Shown one piece after another: positions 15,856-24,566 of a stretch of 64,000 nucleotides of DNA (its first letter is position 1; each line of letters starts with the position of its first letter). The notes under the pieces were generated by a model. The model saw nothing but the letters and a program-made list of their open reading frames with translations. It had not been told where the DNA came from and searched no databases. Location of the stretch: positions 124,001-188,000 of the forward strand of contig NZ_FCOC02000007.1 in NCBI RefSeq assembly GCF_001544455.2. Reading direction: 5' to 3'. The stretch comes from Caballeronia sordidicola (GTDB lineage Bacteria; Pseudomonadota; Gammaproteobacteria; Burkholderiales; Burkholderiaceae). A program made the position numbers and the translations under genes.

Positions 15856-17283
15856 ATGCCAACCAGAATAAATCGCGGCGACGCGCCGCCAAGCCTCTCC
15901 CGTCATGCCGCCGATACCGCCAGGCTCGCCGCGCCGCTCGCCATCTCGCAACTTTCGCAAATGGCGATGGGCGTAACCGACACCATCCTGCTTGGATCGC
16001 TCGGACCCGATTCGCTCGCCGCCGGTGGGCTGGGCGCGAACCTGTTTTTTGTCGTGGTCGTGCTGCTGCAGGGCGTGCTGACATCGGTGAGCGTGTCCGT
16101 TTCGCACGCGCGCGGCGCGAACAACGATCACCTTGTGCCGAACATCTACTGGACGGGCTTCGTGCTGTCGCTGCTGCTCGCCATTCCGGCGTTCCTGCTG
16201 ATGAGCTTCGCGGAGCCGATCCTGCTCGCGTTCCACGAGCCCGTGATGCTGGCGAAAAACGTCGGCGAGTATTGCGCGGTGCTGCGCTGGGGCGCGCCGG
16301 GCAGCCTGATCGGGATCGGCATGATGCGCGCGTTCCTGCCGGCTATCGGGGCGGCGAAGCGGCTGTTGTGGGTATCGATTGGCGGCGTGTTCGTGAACGG
16401 GTTTCTCAACTATGGCCTGATCCATGGCGCGTACGGCTTGCCGGAGATCGGCTTTCTCGGCTCGGCGGTCGCGACCACCATCACCGTCTGGGGAACCGCG
16501 CTGACGCTGGTCGCCTTCCTGCATCTGCGTGCGCGATACAAGCATTTTGTCGCCGCGTCGCGCCCGCGCCTGCCGTTGATGGGCGAACTGTTCGGCATCG
16601 GCTGGCCGGTCGCGATCACCTACGGCGTTGAATCGATGCTGTTTCTTGCCACCGGCATGACCGTGGGCACGCTCGGCGAAGCACCGCTCGCGGCGCACCA
16701 GATCGCGCTGAACGTGGCGTCGGTGGCCTTCATGGTGCCGCTGGCTATCGGGCAGGCGGCGAACGTGCGCGTGGGGTACTGGATCGGCGCGGGCGTGCCG
16801 GTGGCCGCGCGTCATGCGGGCTTCGTCGCGCTGGCGCTCGGCGTGGCGTTCATGGCGCTGTCGGGCTGCGTGCTGGTGCTGGCGCCGCACGCGATCGTGG
16901 GGCTGTATCTGCATCTCGATGACCCGAAGAATGCCCAGACGGTCGCGCTGGCGGCGTCGCTGCTCGGCGTGGCGGCGGTGTTCCAGATTGTCGATGGCAT
17001 GCAGACGGTAGCCTCCGGCGTGCTGCGCGGGCTGAAAGATACGCGCGTGCCCATGCTCGCCGCCGCGTTTGGCTACTGGGGCATCGGTTTCCCTACGGGC
17101 TACCTGCTGGCGTTTCATTTCGGCGGCGGGACAAAAGGCCTGTGGTGGGGACTCGCGGCGGGACTCGCGAGCGTGGCCGCGCTGATGACCTTCCGCTTCG
17201 ACCGGATGAGCCGGCGGCTTATCGCCGGCGGCACGTTGCCGGCCACTGGAGAAACCGGGGAAACGTCGCGCCATACGGCATGA
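15856..17283 (+). CDS. MATE-family multidrug efflux transporter
   Basis: A 475-residue inner-membrane protein with about 12 hydrophobic spans and two repeated halves, the MATE (NorM-type) fold. QMAMGVTDTILLGSLGPDSL early in the first half is the hallmark motif, repeated as MAVGT-like GMTVGTLGEAPLAAHQIALN in the second half. Such proteins export cationic drugs and dyes in exchange for sodium ions or protons. There is no adjacent regulator, and a clear ribosome site is not visible before the ATG at 15856. Confidence 0.93.
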   Translation: MPTRINRGDAPPSLSRHAADTARLAAPLAISQLSQMAMGVTDTILLGSLGPDSLAAGGLGANLFFVVVVLLQGVLTSVSVSVSHARGANNDHLVPNIYWTGFVLSLLLAIPAFLLMSFAEPILLAFHEPVMLAKNVGEYCAVLRWGAPGSLIGIGMMRAFLPAIGAAKRLLWVSIGGVFVNGFLNYGLIHGAYGLPEIGFLGSAVATTITVWGTALTLVAFLHLRARYKHFVAASRPRLPLMGELFGIGWPVAITYGVESMLFLATGMTVGTLGEAPLAAHQIALNVASVAFMVPLAIGQAANVRVGYWIGAGVPVAARHAGFVALALGVAFMALSGCVLVLAPHAIVGLYLHLDDPKNAQTVALAASLLGVAAVFQIVDGMQTVASGVLRGLKDTRVPMLAAAFGYWGIGFPTGYLLAFHFGGGTKGLWWGLAAGLASVAALMTFRFDRMSRRLIAGGTLPATGETGETSRHTA

Positions 17284-17392
17284 GCCCCATGAGGCCGAAT
17301 AAGTTAAGCAGGCATTGTTGGTTGGAATCGGAGCAATCCGCGGATACGATCAAACCGTCTCCTTGAGACTCATCCAGTAACAGGGGTATTAG

Positions 17393-17420
17393 GCCCGCTT
17401 CGTTGAAGCGGGCTTTTTTT
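17393..17420 (+). terminator. Rho-independent terminator after the MATE gene
   Basis: GCCCGCTTC (17393-17401) pairs with GAAGCGGGC (17405-17413) around GTT, followed by seven T. The rest of the gap 17284-17614 shows no gene. A TAAAAT hexamer at 17500-17505 could be a -10 for the next gene. Confidence 0.92.
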
Positions 17421-17614
17421 CGCCCGAGCGATCAGCAACGCCTTCCACGTCGTTTTTTCTCCAATCGAACCGTTCCGCGTGTCCGTACCCGATTTCCCAT
17501 AAAATGTGCTCGCGTGATCCTCGGGCGTTCAAACGAGATCCTGCCGTGAGAACGACAAGGAAGGCGCGTCCAAAGCGCCATCGGATCATAAAAATCGCTC
17601 GGGAAAGAAGAGAA

Positions 17615-19324
17615 ATGGACGTGTCGGACAGCAGCATGCAGTCATTGAATATCCCCGCCCTGAAAGGCCAACAACCCGATACGGCCGGTTCCAAAGCGAC
17701 CGGTTCAAGCGCTGTGTCCCGCGGTATCCGGCTCGCCGCAGTCGCCCTGACCGCGCTCGTGCTCACGGCCTGCGCCACGCGCCCGCCAGCCACCGCATTC
17801 GATCATCCGGTCACGCACGCGCTCTCAGCCACCGCCGAGACACCCCTGCGCGCCGCGCTCGCGCCCAAGGAGGCCGCGCATCCTGGCGAATCCGGCGTCC
17901 TCCTGCTGCCGACCGGCACCGAGGCGCTGCAGGCGCGCATCGCGCTGGCGCGCGCCGCGACGAAAACGCTCGACATGCAGTACTACATCGCGGAAGAAGA
18001 CAACACGGGCAAGCTGCTGCTCGGCGCGGCGCTTTACGCGGCGGATCGCGGCGTAAAAGTGCGCATGCTGGTCGATGACCTGAATTTCAAGGACATCGAC
18101 CAGATCATGGCGGCGCTGAATTCGCACGACAACATCGATATCCGCGTTTTCAATCCGTTCGGCAGCGCCACCCGAAGTTTTGGCGAGCGCACCCGCAACC
18201 TGCTGACGAACGTCGATCACTTCACGCGCCGCATGCACAACAAGGCGATGATCTCCGACAACCAGATCGCGATCATCGGCGGCCGCAATCTGGGCGACGA
18301 ATATTTCAGCGCGAGTCCGACCATCCAGTTTCGCGATCTCGACGCGTTCGTTGCAGGGCCGGTGACGCACGAGATATCGGCGAGCTTTGACGACTATTGG
18401 AACAGCTCGATTGCGTATCCGCTGCGCGCGCTGAACAAGCAGAAATTCGATCCCGCCGATCTCGATAAAACCCGCGCCGACCTGCGCCAGCACTGGAAGG
18501 ACCAGGCCGATCCGCTGAACGCAAAGCCGCTCAACGCCACGCCGCTTTCCCAGCAGATTACGCAGGAAAGCCTTGGCCTCACGTGGGCGCGCACGGAATT
18601 CAAGGCCGATTCGCCGATCAAGATCGAGCATCCCGATCCGGACTACAAGAGCCCGCCGCTGGACCGCCTCATCGAACTCTCGAACGAGGCGCGGAGCGGC
18701 GTCCTGATCGTCTCGCCCTATTTCGTGCCGCATGACGAGGGCGTGAAAGCCCTCGCCGCAATCACCGGAAAAGGCGTGAAGGTCGAAATCCTGACCAATT
18801 CGCTGGCTGCAACGGACGCCGTCGCCGTCCAGGCAGGTTATGCGCCGTATCGCGTGCCGATGCTCAAGGCCGGCGTCGATCTGTACGAGTTGAAGCCCGT
18901 GATTGCCGAAGGCGCCGGGCAGCCGCGCGCGGGCCTGTTCGGATCGCAATCGCGCGCGAGCCTTCATGCCAAGGCATACGTGATCGATCGCAGTATCCTT
19001 GTAATCGGTTCCATGAACCTCGATCCGCGCTCGGCGTCCCTCAACACGGAACTCGTGCTGATCGTGTACAACAAACAGATTGCCGGCGCGGCCGCCGAAT
19101 TGTTCGATCGCGGCATTGCGCCGGCAACGGCGTATCGTGTGGAGCTCGCATCCCCCGCAGTACTGGCAGGCTTGAGGAACACCGGCTCGCCAATGTCACC
19201 GCTTATCTGGACCACCGAAGAAAATGGCCAGGTGCGCACGTATAACTTCGATCCGCAAGCCGGGCTGTACCGGAATCTGCTGACGGGTTTGTTCATGTTG
19301 CTGCCCGTCGATTCGCAACTTTGA
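17615..19324 (+). CDS. Phospholipase D-family lipoprotein, cardiolipin synthase C-like
   Basis: A 569-residue protein with two PLD active-site (HKD) motifs: HNKAMISDNQIAIIGGRN and HAKAYVIDRSILVIGSMN. An N-terminal hydrophobic segment ends in a lipobox, ALVLTAC, about 50 residues in, so it should be a membrane-anchored lipoprotein. The closest known group is ClsC (YmdC), which makes cardiolipin from phosphatidylglycerol and phosphatidylethanolamine. ClsC partners with YmdB in E. coli, and no such neighbour is seen here. The start MDVSDSSMQS at 17615 follows GAAAGAAGAG. Another ATG seven codons on is possible. Confidence 0.88.
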   Translation: MDVSDSSMQSLNIPALKGQQPDTAGSKATGSSAVSRGIRLAAVALTALVLTACATRPPATAFDHPVTHALSATAETPLRAALAPKEAAHPGESGVLLLPTGTEALQARIALARAATKTLDMQYYIAEEDNTGKLLLGAALYAADRGVKVRMLVDDLNFKDIDQIMAALNSHDNIDIRVFNPFGSATRSFGERTRNLLTNVDHFTRRMHNKAMISDNQIAIIGGRNLGDEYFSASPTIQFRDLDAFVAGPVTHEISASFDDYWNSSIAYPLRALNKQKFDPADLDKTRADLRQHWKDQADPLNAKPLNATPLSQQITQESLGLTWARTEFKADSPIKIEHPDPDYKSPPLDRLIELSNEARSGVLIVSPYFVPHDEGVKALAAITGKGVKVEILTNSLAATDAVAVQAGYAPYRVPMLKAGVDLYELKPVIAEGAGQPRAGLFGSQSRASLHAKAYVIDRSILVIGSMNLDPRSASLNTELVLIVYNKQIAGAAAELFDRGIAPATAYRVELASPAVLAGLRNTGSPMSPLIWTTEENGQVRTYNFDPQAGLYRNLLTGLFMLLPVDSQL

Positions 19325-19433
19325 GCGTGTGGATTTCCGATTGTGCAGGCCCTTTCGCAATGAGGGTTCGTGCTGACGCCAGGCGCTCAGCCCGGGACCC
19401 GATTCAAAACCGAACCTGAAGGAGCAAGCAGTC

Positions 19434-20828
19434 ATGACGGACAACGCAAGACTCGAGAAAGACACTTTCGGCGAGATCGCCGTGCCGAACGACAAGCTTT
19501 GGGGCGCGCAGACGCAGCGCTCGTTGCAAAACTTCAAGATATCGAGCGAAAAGCAATCGCCCGAACTGATCGATGCGCTTGCCATCGTCAAGCGTGCTTC
19601 GGCAGAAGTGAACGCCGAACTGAAAGTGCTCGCCGCCGACAAGGCGCAGGCAATCATCGCGGCCGCCGACGAAATTCTCGCGGGCAAGCATTCCGATGAA
19701 TTTCCGCTTGCCGTGTGGCAAACGGGCTCCGGCACGCAGACGAACATGAATCTCAACGAGGTGATCGCGAATCGTGCGAGCGAACTGATGGGCGGTGAGC
19801 GCGGCGAAGCCCGCAAGGTGCATCCGAACGACGACGTGAATCGCGGGCAATCATCGAACGATGTGTTTCCGACCGCCATGCACATTGCCGCGGCCGTGGC
19901 GATCGTCAAGCATCTGGTGCCGTCGCTCAAGACGCTGCGCGCCACGCTCGATAAAAAATCGAAGGACTTCGATTCGATCGTGAAGATTGGCCGCACGCAT
20001 TTGCAGGACGCAACGCCGCTCACGTTAGGACAGGAATTCTCCGGCTATGTCGCGCAACTCGATCAAGGCATCCGGCATGTCGAATCCACCTTGCCGCATC
20101 TGTATCAACTGGCGCTTGGCGGCACTGCGGTCGGCACGGGCTTGAACGCGCATCCCGAATTCGCGGTGAAGGTCGCGAACGCGATCGGCAAGCTTACGGG
20201 CCTGCCGTTCGAAACCGCGCCGAACAAGTTCGAAGTGATGGCCGCCGCCGACGCGCTCGTGTTCGCGCACGGCGCGCTCAAGACCATTGCTGCCGGTTTG
20301 ATGAAGATCGCCAACGACATCCGCTGGCTTTCGAGCGGACCGCGTTGCGGGCTGGGCGAGTTGTCGATTCCGGAAAACGAACCGGGCAGCTCGATCATGC
20401 CGGGTAAGGTGAATCCAACGCAATCCGAAGCAGTCACCATGCTGTGCTGCCAGGTGTTTGGCAATGACGTCGCGGTGAATTTCGGCGGCGCGAGCGGCAA
20501 TTTCGAATTGAACGTGTTTCGCCCGATGATCGCCCACAACGTGCTGCAATCGGTGCGTCTTCTCGCCGACGGCGCGCAAAGCTTCAATGATAACTGCGCG
20601 GTTGGCATCGAGCCGAACAAGCCGCGTATAGAAAGTTTGCTGAATGAATCGCTGATGCTCGTGACGGCGTTGAACCCGCATATTGGCTACGACAAGGCCG
20701 CGAAGATCGCGAAGCAGGCACATAAGGAAGGAACGACGCTGAAAGCGTCGGCGCTCAAGCTTGGCTATGTGACGGAAGCCGAGTTCGACGAGTGGGTGAA
20801 GCCAGAAGATATGGTCGGAAAGAAGTAA
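19434..20828 (+). CDS. fumC: Fumarate hydratase class II
   Basis: A 464-residue, iron-independent fumarase that interconverts fumarate and L-malate in the TCA cycle. The family signature [13 protein letters not shown] is intact, as are [31 protein letters not shown] and [14 protein letters not shown], which form the composite active site of the homotetramer. The start follows GAAGGAGCAAGCAGTC. It is a single gene, convergent with a methyltransferase gene, and a hairpin lies between them. Confidence 0.97.
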   Translation: MTDNARLEKDTFGEIAVPNDKLWGAQTQRSLQNFKISSEKQSPELIDALAIVKRASAEVNAELKVLAADKAQAIIAAADEILAGKHSDEFPLAVWQTGSGTQTNMNLNEVIANRASELMGGERGEARKVHPNDDVNRGQSSNDVFPTAMHIAAAVAIVKHLVPSLKTLRATLDKKSKDFDSIVKIGRTHLQDATPLTLGQEFSGYVAQLDQGIRHVESTLPHLYQLALGGTAVGTGLNAHPEFAVKVANAIGKLTGLPFETAPNKFEVMAAADALVFAHGALKTIAAGLMKIANDIRWLSSGPRCGLGELSIPENEPGSSIMPGKVNPTQSEAVTMLCCQVFGNDVAVNFGGASGNFELNVFRPMIAHNVLQSVRLLADGAQSFNDNCAVGIEPNKPRIESLLNESLMLVTALNPHIGYDKAAKIAKQAHKEGTTLKASALKLGYVTEAEFDEWVKPEDMVGKK

Positions 20829-20835
20829 AAGTGAA

Positions 20836-20869
20836 ATGGCAGCGGTTGATCGTACTTAACCGCTGCCAT
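20836..20869. terminator. Hairpin between convergent fumC and methyltransferase genes
   Basis: ATGGCAGCGGTT (20836-20847) pairs perfectly with AACCGCTGCCAT (20858-20869). There is no T run on either side, so if it ends transcription it is not a classical rho-independent site. Confidence 0.5.
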
Positions 20870-20884
20870 CTTCGTGCAATGAAT

Positions 20885-22420
20885 CTATCGTGCTGCCATG
20901 AAACCCAGTTCCACCGCATGCGCAAGAAGCTTCTTGCCGGAATCCTCGAAAATATGACCGAGACGTTTATCAATGTCTTTGTCGGCCACCTCAACGTCGC
21001 CAATGCGCAGTTTCAGGCCCGTCGCAACCATTGAGCGCTTCAGGCGTGCGACCAGTTCCTTGGTATCCTTGGCGAGCGCTTTTTGCGGATCGGTCTTTTC
21101 ATTGAGTGTTGCGAATATCAACTGATCAAGCGTGCTGATACCCGCTCCGCCGCCTTGCCGGACCGAAGCCAACGCGCCCCACACTTCCCCGCGCTCGACT
21201 CGCGATAGCAAAACAGCGTTGAGCCGATCCGCCGCAACGCGCGGTTGTTCCGCGCCGTAACGCACGGCCGTCTCGCCAACGGCAATCGAGAGGCGCAGCA
21301 GACCCAGAATCGCGTCAAGCGAAAGCCCTGCGAACTCGGGCGAGTCAAAGACTTGGGCGAGCGTCGTTTCCGAGCGGCGCAGCAAATCGAACAATGGCTT
21401 GTGGTGACTGTCGGCGCGAGTGATCGTGGCGTGTTCCAGGCTCGCCTCGGGCTTATAGGCCGCAGACGAGTTACCCCACAGATAAACGTGTTGCGCCTGC
21501 TCGCGCAGGCGGGCATCGGAAAGCGGCGCCTTGCCTCGCACGAAGATATCCGAGCGGAATGCCCGGTTCACGAAGTAATCGCGCACTTCTTCGGCTTCCA
21601 AAGGATCGGTGAGCGTTTCCAGCATTTCGCGCTGGCTGTCCGTCAGCCACGCAACCGGAGTCATATGGGAAAAACGCGCGCTACCCGCAAAACTCAGCTT
21701 CGCCTCGGTCATTTCCCGAGCGATATCGGTAAAGTGAAACGGCGTCCATTTCTCATGCAAATACTCATGAATGAGATAGTTTTTGTCCTGGTTATCGAAA
21801 TTTTCCGCGCGGCCCCGCGAGTCAGGGTTGCGCAAGAAGTGCAATGCTTCCAGGCCCTTCACCTTCGTCACCAGTTCGTTGGCCTTTGACCAGCCGCCGG
21901 TTTTTCCCGCTCCGAGCGTCAGCAGCCGTTGCAGCGGCATGATCTGCGCGCAACCGACCATTGCGTTATAGCTCACCTGAACCACGCCGCCCGGTTTCAG
22001 GTAACGCGTGAGGAACTGCATGATCTGGGCGCGAGTCTGGTCCGATACCCACGAGATGATGCCGTGCAAGGTGATGTAGTCGAACAAAGGCAGGTCGACC
22101 TTGCCTTCTGCAAGCTCGCCGAAACCGTTTTCCAGCAAGGTGAGGTTCGGCAGGCGTGCTTCGTCGCGTATGGATGACGCGTTCAACACGTGCAACGGGT
22201 TGAAATCGCAGGCGTAGAACTCGCCGGTGGGATGGGTTGCAGCCAGGATCAGCGAAGTCAGTCCCTGGCCAAAGCCAAGTTCGCAATATGTGAATTTTTC
22301 GAGCGATGGCGGCTGTACGCGCTGCATCACGAGACACGCGTTCAGGAAGCTGGGACTCTGTTCCTGATAGTAGCCGGTCGTGTATGCAACCGAGCTGTTG
22401 TAGCCGGCAGTCCAGGTCAT
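20885..22420 (-). CDS. Class I SAM-dependent methyltransferase with PKMT-type regulatory domain
   Basis: A 511-residue cytosolic protein. The SAM-binding motif I is YCELGFGQGLTSLILAA near residues 44-60, followed by FYACDFNPLHV (motif II acidic residue). Residues about 210-300 correspond to the methyltransferase regulatory domain found in bacterial protein-lysine-methyltransferase-like proteins, and the C-terminal 200 residues are helical. The family includes enzymes that methylate outer-membrane proteins, but the substrate here is unknown. The N terminus MTWTAGYNSSVAYTTGYY is typical of the group. Confidence 0.82.
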   Translation of the reverse strand: MTWTAGYNSSVAYTTGYYQEQSPSFLNACLVMQRVQPPSLEKFTYCELGFGQGLTSLILAATHPTGEFYACDFNPLHVLNASSIRDEARLPNLTLLENGFGELAEGKVDLPLFDYITLHGIISWVSDQTRAQIMQFLTRYLKPGGVVQVSYNAMVGCAQIMPLQRLLTLGAGKTGGWSKANELVTKVKGLEALHFLRNPDSRGRAENFDNQDKNYLIHEYLHEKWTPFHFTDIAREMTEAKLSFAGSARFSHMTPVAWLTDSQREMLETLTDPLEAEEVRDYFVNRAFRSDIFVRGKAPLSDARLREQAQHVYLWGNSSAAYKPEASLEHATITRADSHHKPLFDLLRRSETTLAQVFDSPEFAGLSLDAILGLLRLSIAVGETAVRYGAEQPRVAADRLNAVLLSRVERGEVWGALASVRQGGGAGISTLDQLIFATLNEKTDPQKALAKDTKELVARLKRSMVATGLKLRIGDVEVADKDIDKRLGHIFEDSGKKLLAHAVELGFMAAR

Positions 22421-22597
22421 GGTGTTTCCTCATTCATGTTGGGTGTTGCGCTCTAGCCCGATAGGCGGCTATTACACGGTGCGCCGAACTATGCCAATAA
22501 CGCACACGTTCATGAATGAGAAAGGTCTTATTTGCTTCTTTTGGCTATCAAATTAATTAGCCGGATAGATGGCGATACCCACGCGCTTCAGCGCTGT

Positions 22598-23125
22598 TCA
22601 AACCTTGCCGGCGGCGACCTCTTCCGGCTTCAGTTCGACGATGGCATCGAGTGCGTCCTTGACGTCCATCGCGTATTTGGCCAGCCGTTTCTGCTCGTCG
22701 GTTAGCGGCACGAAGGACGGGACCGGGACCGGCTTGCCCTGTTCATCGACGGCGACGAATACCATCAGGCAATCCGTTGTCTGCTGCAAGACGCCGCTCT
22801 TCGGATCTCCTGCATGCACCGATATATGCAAATGCATGCTCGTACGTCCGGTCGCGACAACCCGCGCCCGCAATTCCACGAGATTGCCAACCAGGATTGG
22901 CCGGCGAAAGCGGATATTGCCCACGCTCACAGTGACGCAATAACGTCCGGACCACACTGCGGCGCACGCGTAGGCCGTCTCGTCCATCCATTTCATCAGC
23001 GCGCCGCCGTGGACCTTCCCGCCGAAATTGACGGACGTCGGCTCGGCGAGGAAACGAAACGTGGTTTCGGACCGGTCGGTGATGGGCGCATCGGTTGAAT
23101 AAGAAAGCGGCGCGGCAATGTTCAT
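22598..23125 (-). CDS. Acyl-CoA thioesterase (hotdog fold, YciA/ACOT type)
   Basis: A 175-residue hotdog protein. FGGKVHGGALMKWMDETAYACA holds the conserved N/G-x-x-x-G-G and catalytic Asp/Glu region of acyl-CoA hydrolases. VSVGNIRFRRPILVGNLVEL is the second family block. It hydrolyses acyl-CoA thioesters to free acid and CoA. The C-terminal 45 residues are a charged helix of the BFIT/ACOT type. It stands alone. Confidence 0.88.
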   Translation of the reverse strand: MNIAAPLSYSTDAPITDRSETTFRFLAEPTSVNFGGKVHGGALMKWMDETAYACAAVWSGRYCVTVSVGNIRFRRPILVGNLVELRARVVATGRTSMHLHISVHAGDPKSGVLQQTTDCLMVFVAVDEQGKPVPVPSFVPLTDEQKRLAKYAMDVKDALDAIVELKPEEVAAGKV

Positions 23126-23238
23126 GGGGATGTAAGGCGCGCCCAGCGGAGCTGCCAGTCAAGTGGAATTGCCAAATTATACGAGTCTCAAAATGATGGC
23201 ACGTCCGCGGCAATATCGTGTGGATGCGTCGTCAACGC

Positions 23239-23382
23239 TTATTTGCGCACCGAAATTCCTTCGTCGATCACACCGTACATGGTGATTCCGCTCGACCCGC
23301 CCGCCGACGACGATCCGCCCGACGTCCCCGCACACCCGGCACACACCGCTGCAAGCAGCGCCACAACCACAAGTTTCAGCAT
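23239..23382 (-). CDS. Small lipoprotein with a porin-like C terminus
   Basis: A 47-residue precursor beginning MLKLVVVALLAAVCAGCAGT, whose lipobox VCAGC is ready for lipidation at the second cysteine. A Gly/Ser-rich linker leads to GITMYGVIDEGISVRK. That tail strongly resembles the first strand of beta-proteobacterial porins (SVTLYGVIDAGI type). AGGGGA precedes the ATG. The frame extends to 23511 without a lipobox start, so 23382 is preferred. It is probably an outer-membrane-attached peptide of unknown role. Confidence 0.7.
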   Translation of the reverse strand: MLKLVVVALLAAVCAGCAGTSGGSSSAGGSSGITMYGVIDEGISVRK

Positions 23383-23545
23383 GAAAAATCCCCTGCATGA
23401 CCGCATTCCAGCACGAAATACCCATTCTAGCGCGGCGCTTCGACGGCGCTCGGCGTTGCTGCAGGCTCTGCATTCATATTTCATCTGCCGATGAAACATC
23501 GCGTGCGCCATGCGTTTAAAGTAGTGTCAATCGAAGGAGGTTTTC

Positions 23546-24325
23546 ATGACTCTCAATCACGACGATGCACGCCCGTTTCCCGGCTTATCGCGCATTGGTG
23601 CGCTGCTCGCGGACCCGGGACGCGCCGCCATGCTCTGGGCGCTGATGGATGGCACCGCGCGCCCCGCCGGTGAACTGACCATGATTGCCGGCATATCGCC
23701 ATCGGCGGCGAGCGGGCATTTCGCGCGGCTCATCGAAAGCGGTCTGCTCGCGCTCGAGGTCAGCGGACGGCATCGTTACTATCGAATCGCCACGCCCGAC
23801 ATTGCGATGGCAATCGAAGCCCTCGCCAATCTTGCGCAGGCGAGCGCGCCGTTGCGCGAACCGGCACTGCCTCCCGCCCAGACGCCACGACGCGCGTCGG
23901 CCGTGCCGCTCGACATGCGCTATGCGCGAACCTGTTATGACCATCTCGCCGGCGAGCTGGCTGTTCGATTGTTCGACCGGATGCTGACATCGAACTGGCT
24001 GGAGGTCGTGCCGGGAGGATCGTTGGCGAGCACATCCGGGTCCACGCGGGCCGGACCCGCCACGCTCGATGCAACGGCGAAAGGAATCGACGCATTCTCG
24101 CAACTCGGCATCGATCTGAAGGCGCAAAAAGCGCGGCGGCGACGCTTCGCTTGCACATGCATCGACTGGAGCGAGCGCCGGCCGCATCTCGGCGGCGCGC
24201 TGGGCGCGGCATTTCTCGACGCTTGTACTCAACATGGCTGGCTGGAAACAACGTCCCGAAGGCGCATTCTGCGCGTCACGCCATCTGGCGAGCGGCATTT
24301 CGCGGCTGTCCTTGGCAACGCGTAA
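23546..24325 (+). CDS. ArsR-type winged-helix transcriptional regulator
   Basis: A 259-residue regulator. Residues about 10-95 are an ArsR/SmtB-like winged helix: LLADPGRAAMLWALMDGTAR, then the recognition helix SPSAASGHFARLIESGLLAL and the wing SGRHRYYRIATP. The remaining 160 residues are longer than in metal-sensing ArsR proteins, and no CxCxxC metal site is seen in the helix. A perfect ribosome site AAGGAGG lies before the ATG. It lies 241 bases upstream of the alkylsulfatase gene on the same strand, which is a possible target. The ligand is unknown. Confidence 0.85.
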   Translation: MTLNHDDARPFPGLSRIGALLADPGRAAMLWALMDGTARPAGELTMIAGISPSAASGHFARLIESGLLALEVSGRHRYYRIATPDIAMAIEALANLAQASAPLREPALPPAQTPRRASAVPLDMRYARTCYDHLAGELAVRLFDRMLTSNWLEVVPGGSLASTSGSTRAGPATLDATAKGIDAFSQLGIDLKAQKARRRRFACTCIDWSERRPHLGGALGAAFLDACTQHGWLETTSRRRILRVTPSGERHFAAVLGNA

Positions 24326-24566
24326 AGCTATTGGACGACTCATGCGCTGAATTTCAGGCGCATTCCATGACGGTTGCGCACCGACCAAATATGACAATCA
24401 AAAATTCGGTTCGCCTGTAAAGTTTTTGACTCGCCTGTGATGTGAAGGTACGCGGCGTTCAGCTTATCGAATAGGGAATGGGAGACACGAAACCAGTCGA
24501 AGGCGTGCCTTGCGTCGGATCAGGCGTGGACCCGAAACAGGCATCGCACTTCAATGGAGAATAACA

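Noticed and set aside
15796..17274. Leftward 492-codon Arg/His/Gln-rich frame
   Set aside because: Antisense shadow of the MATE gene. The composition is typical of such shadows.
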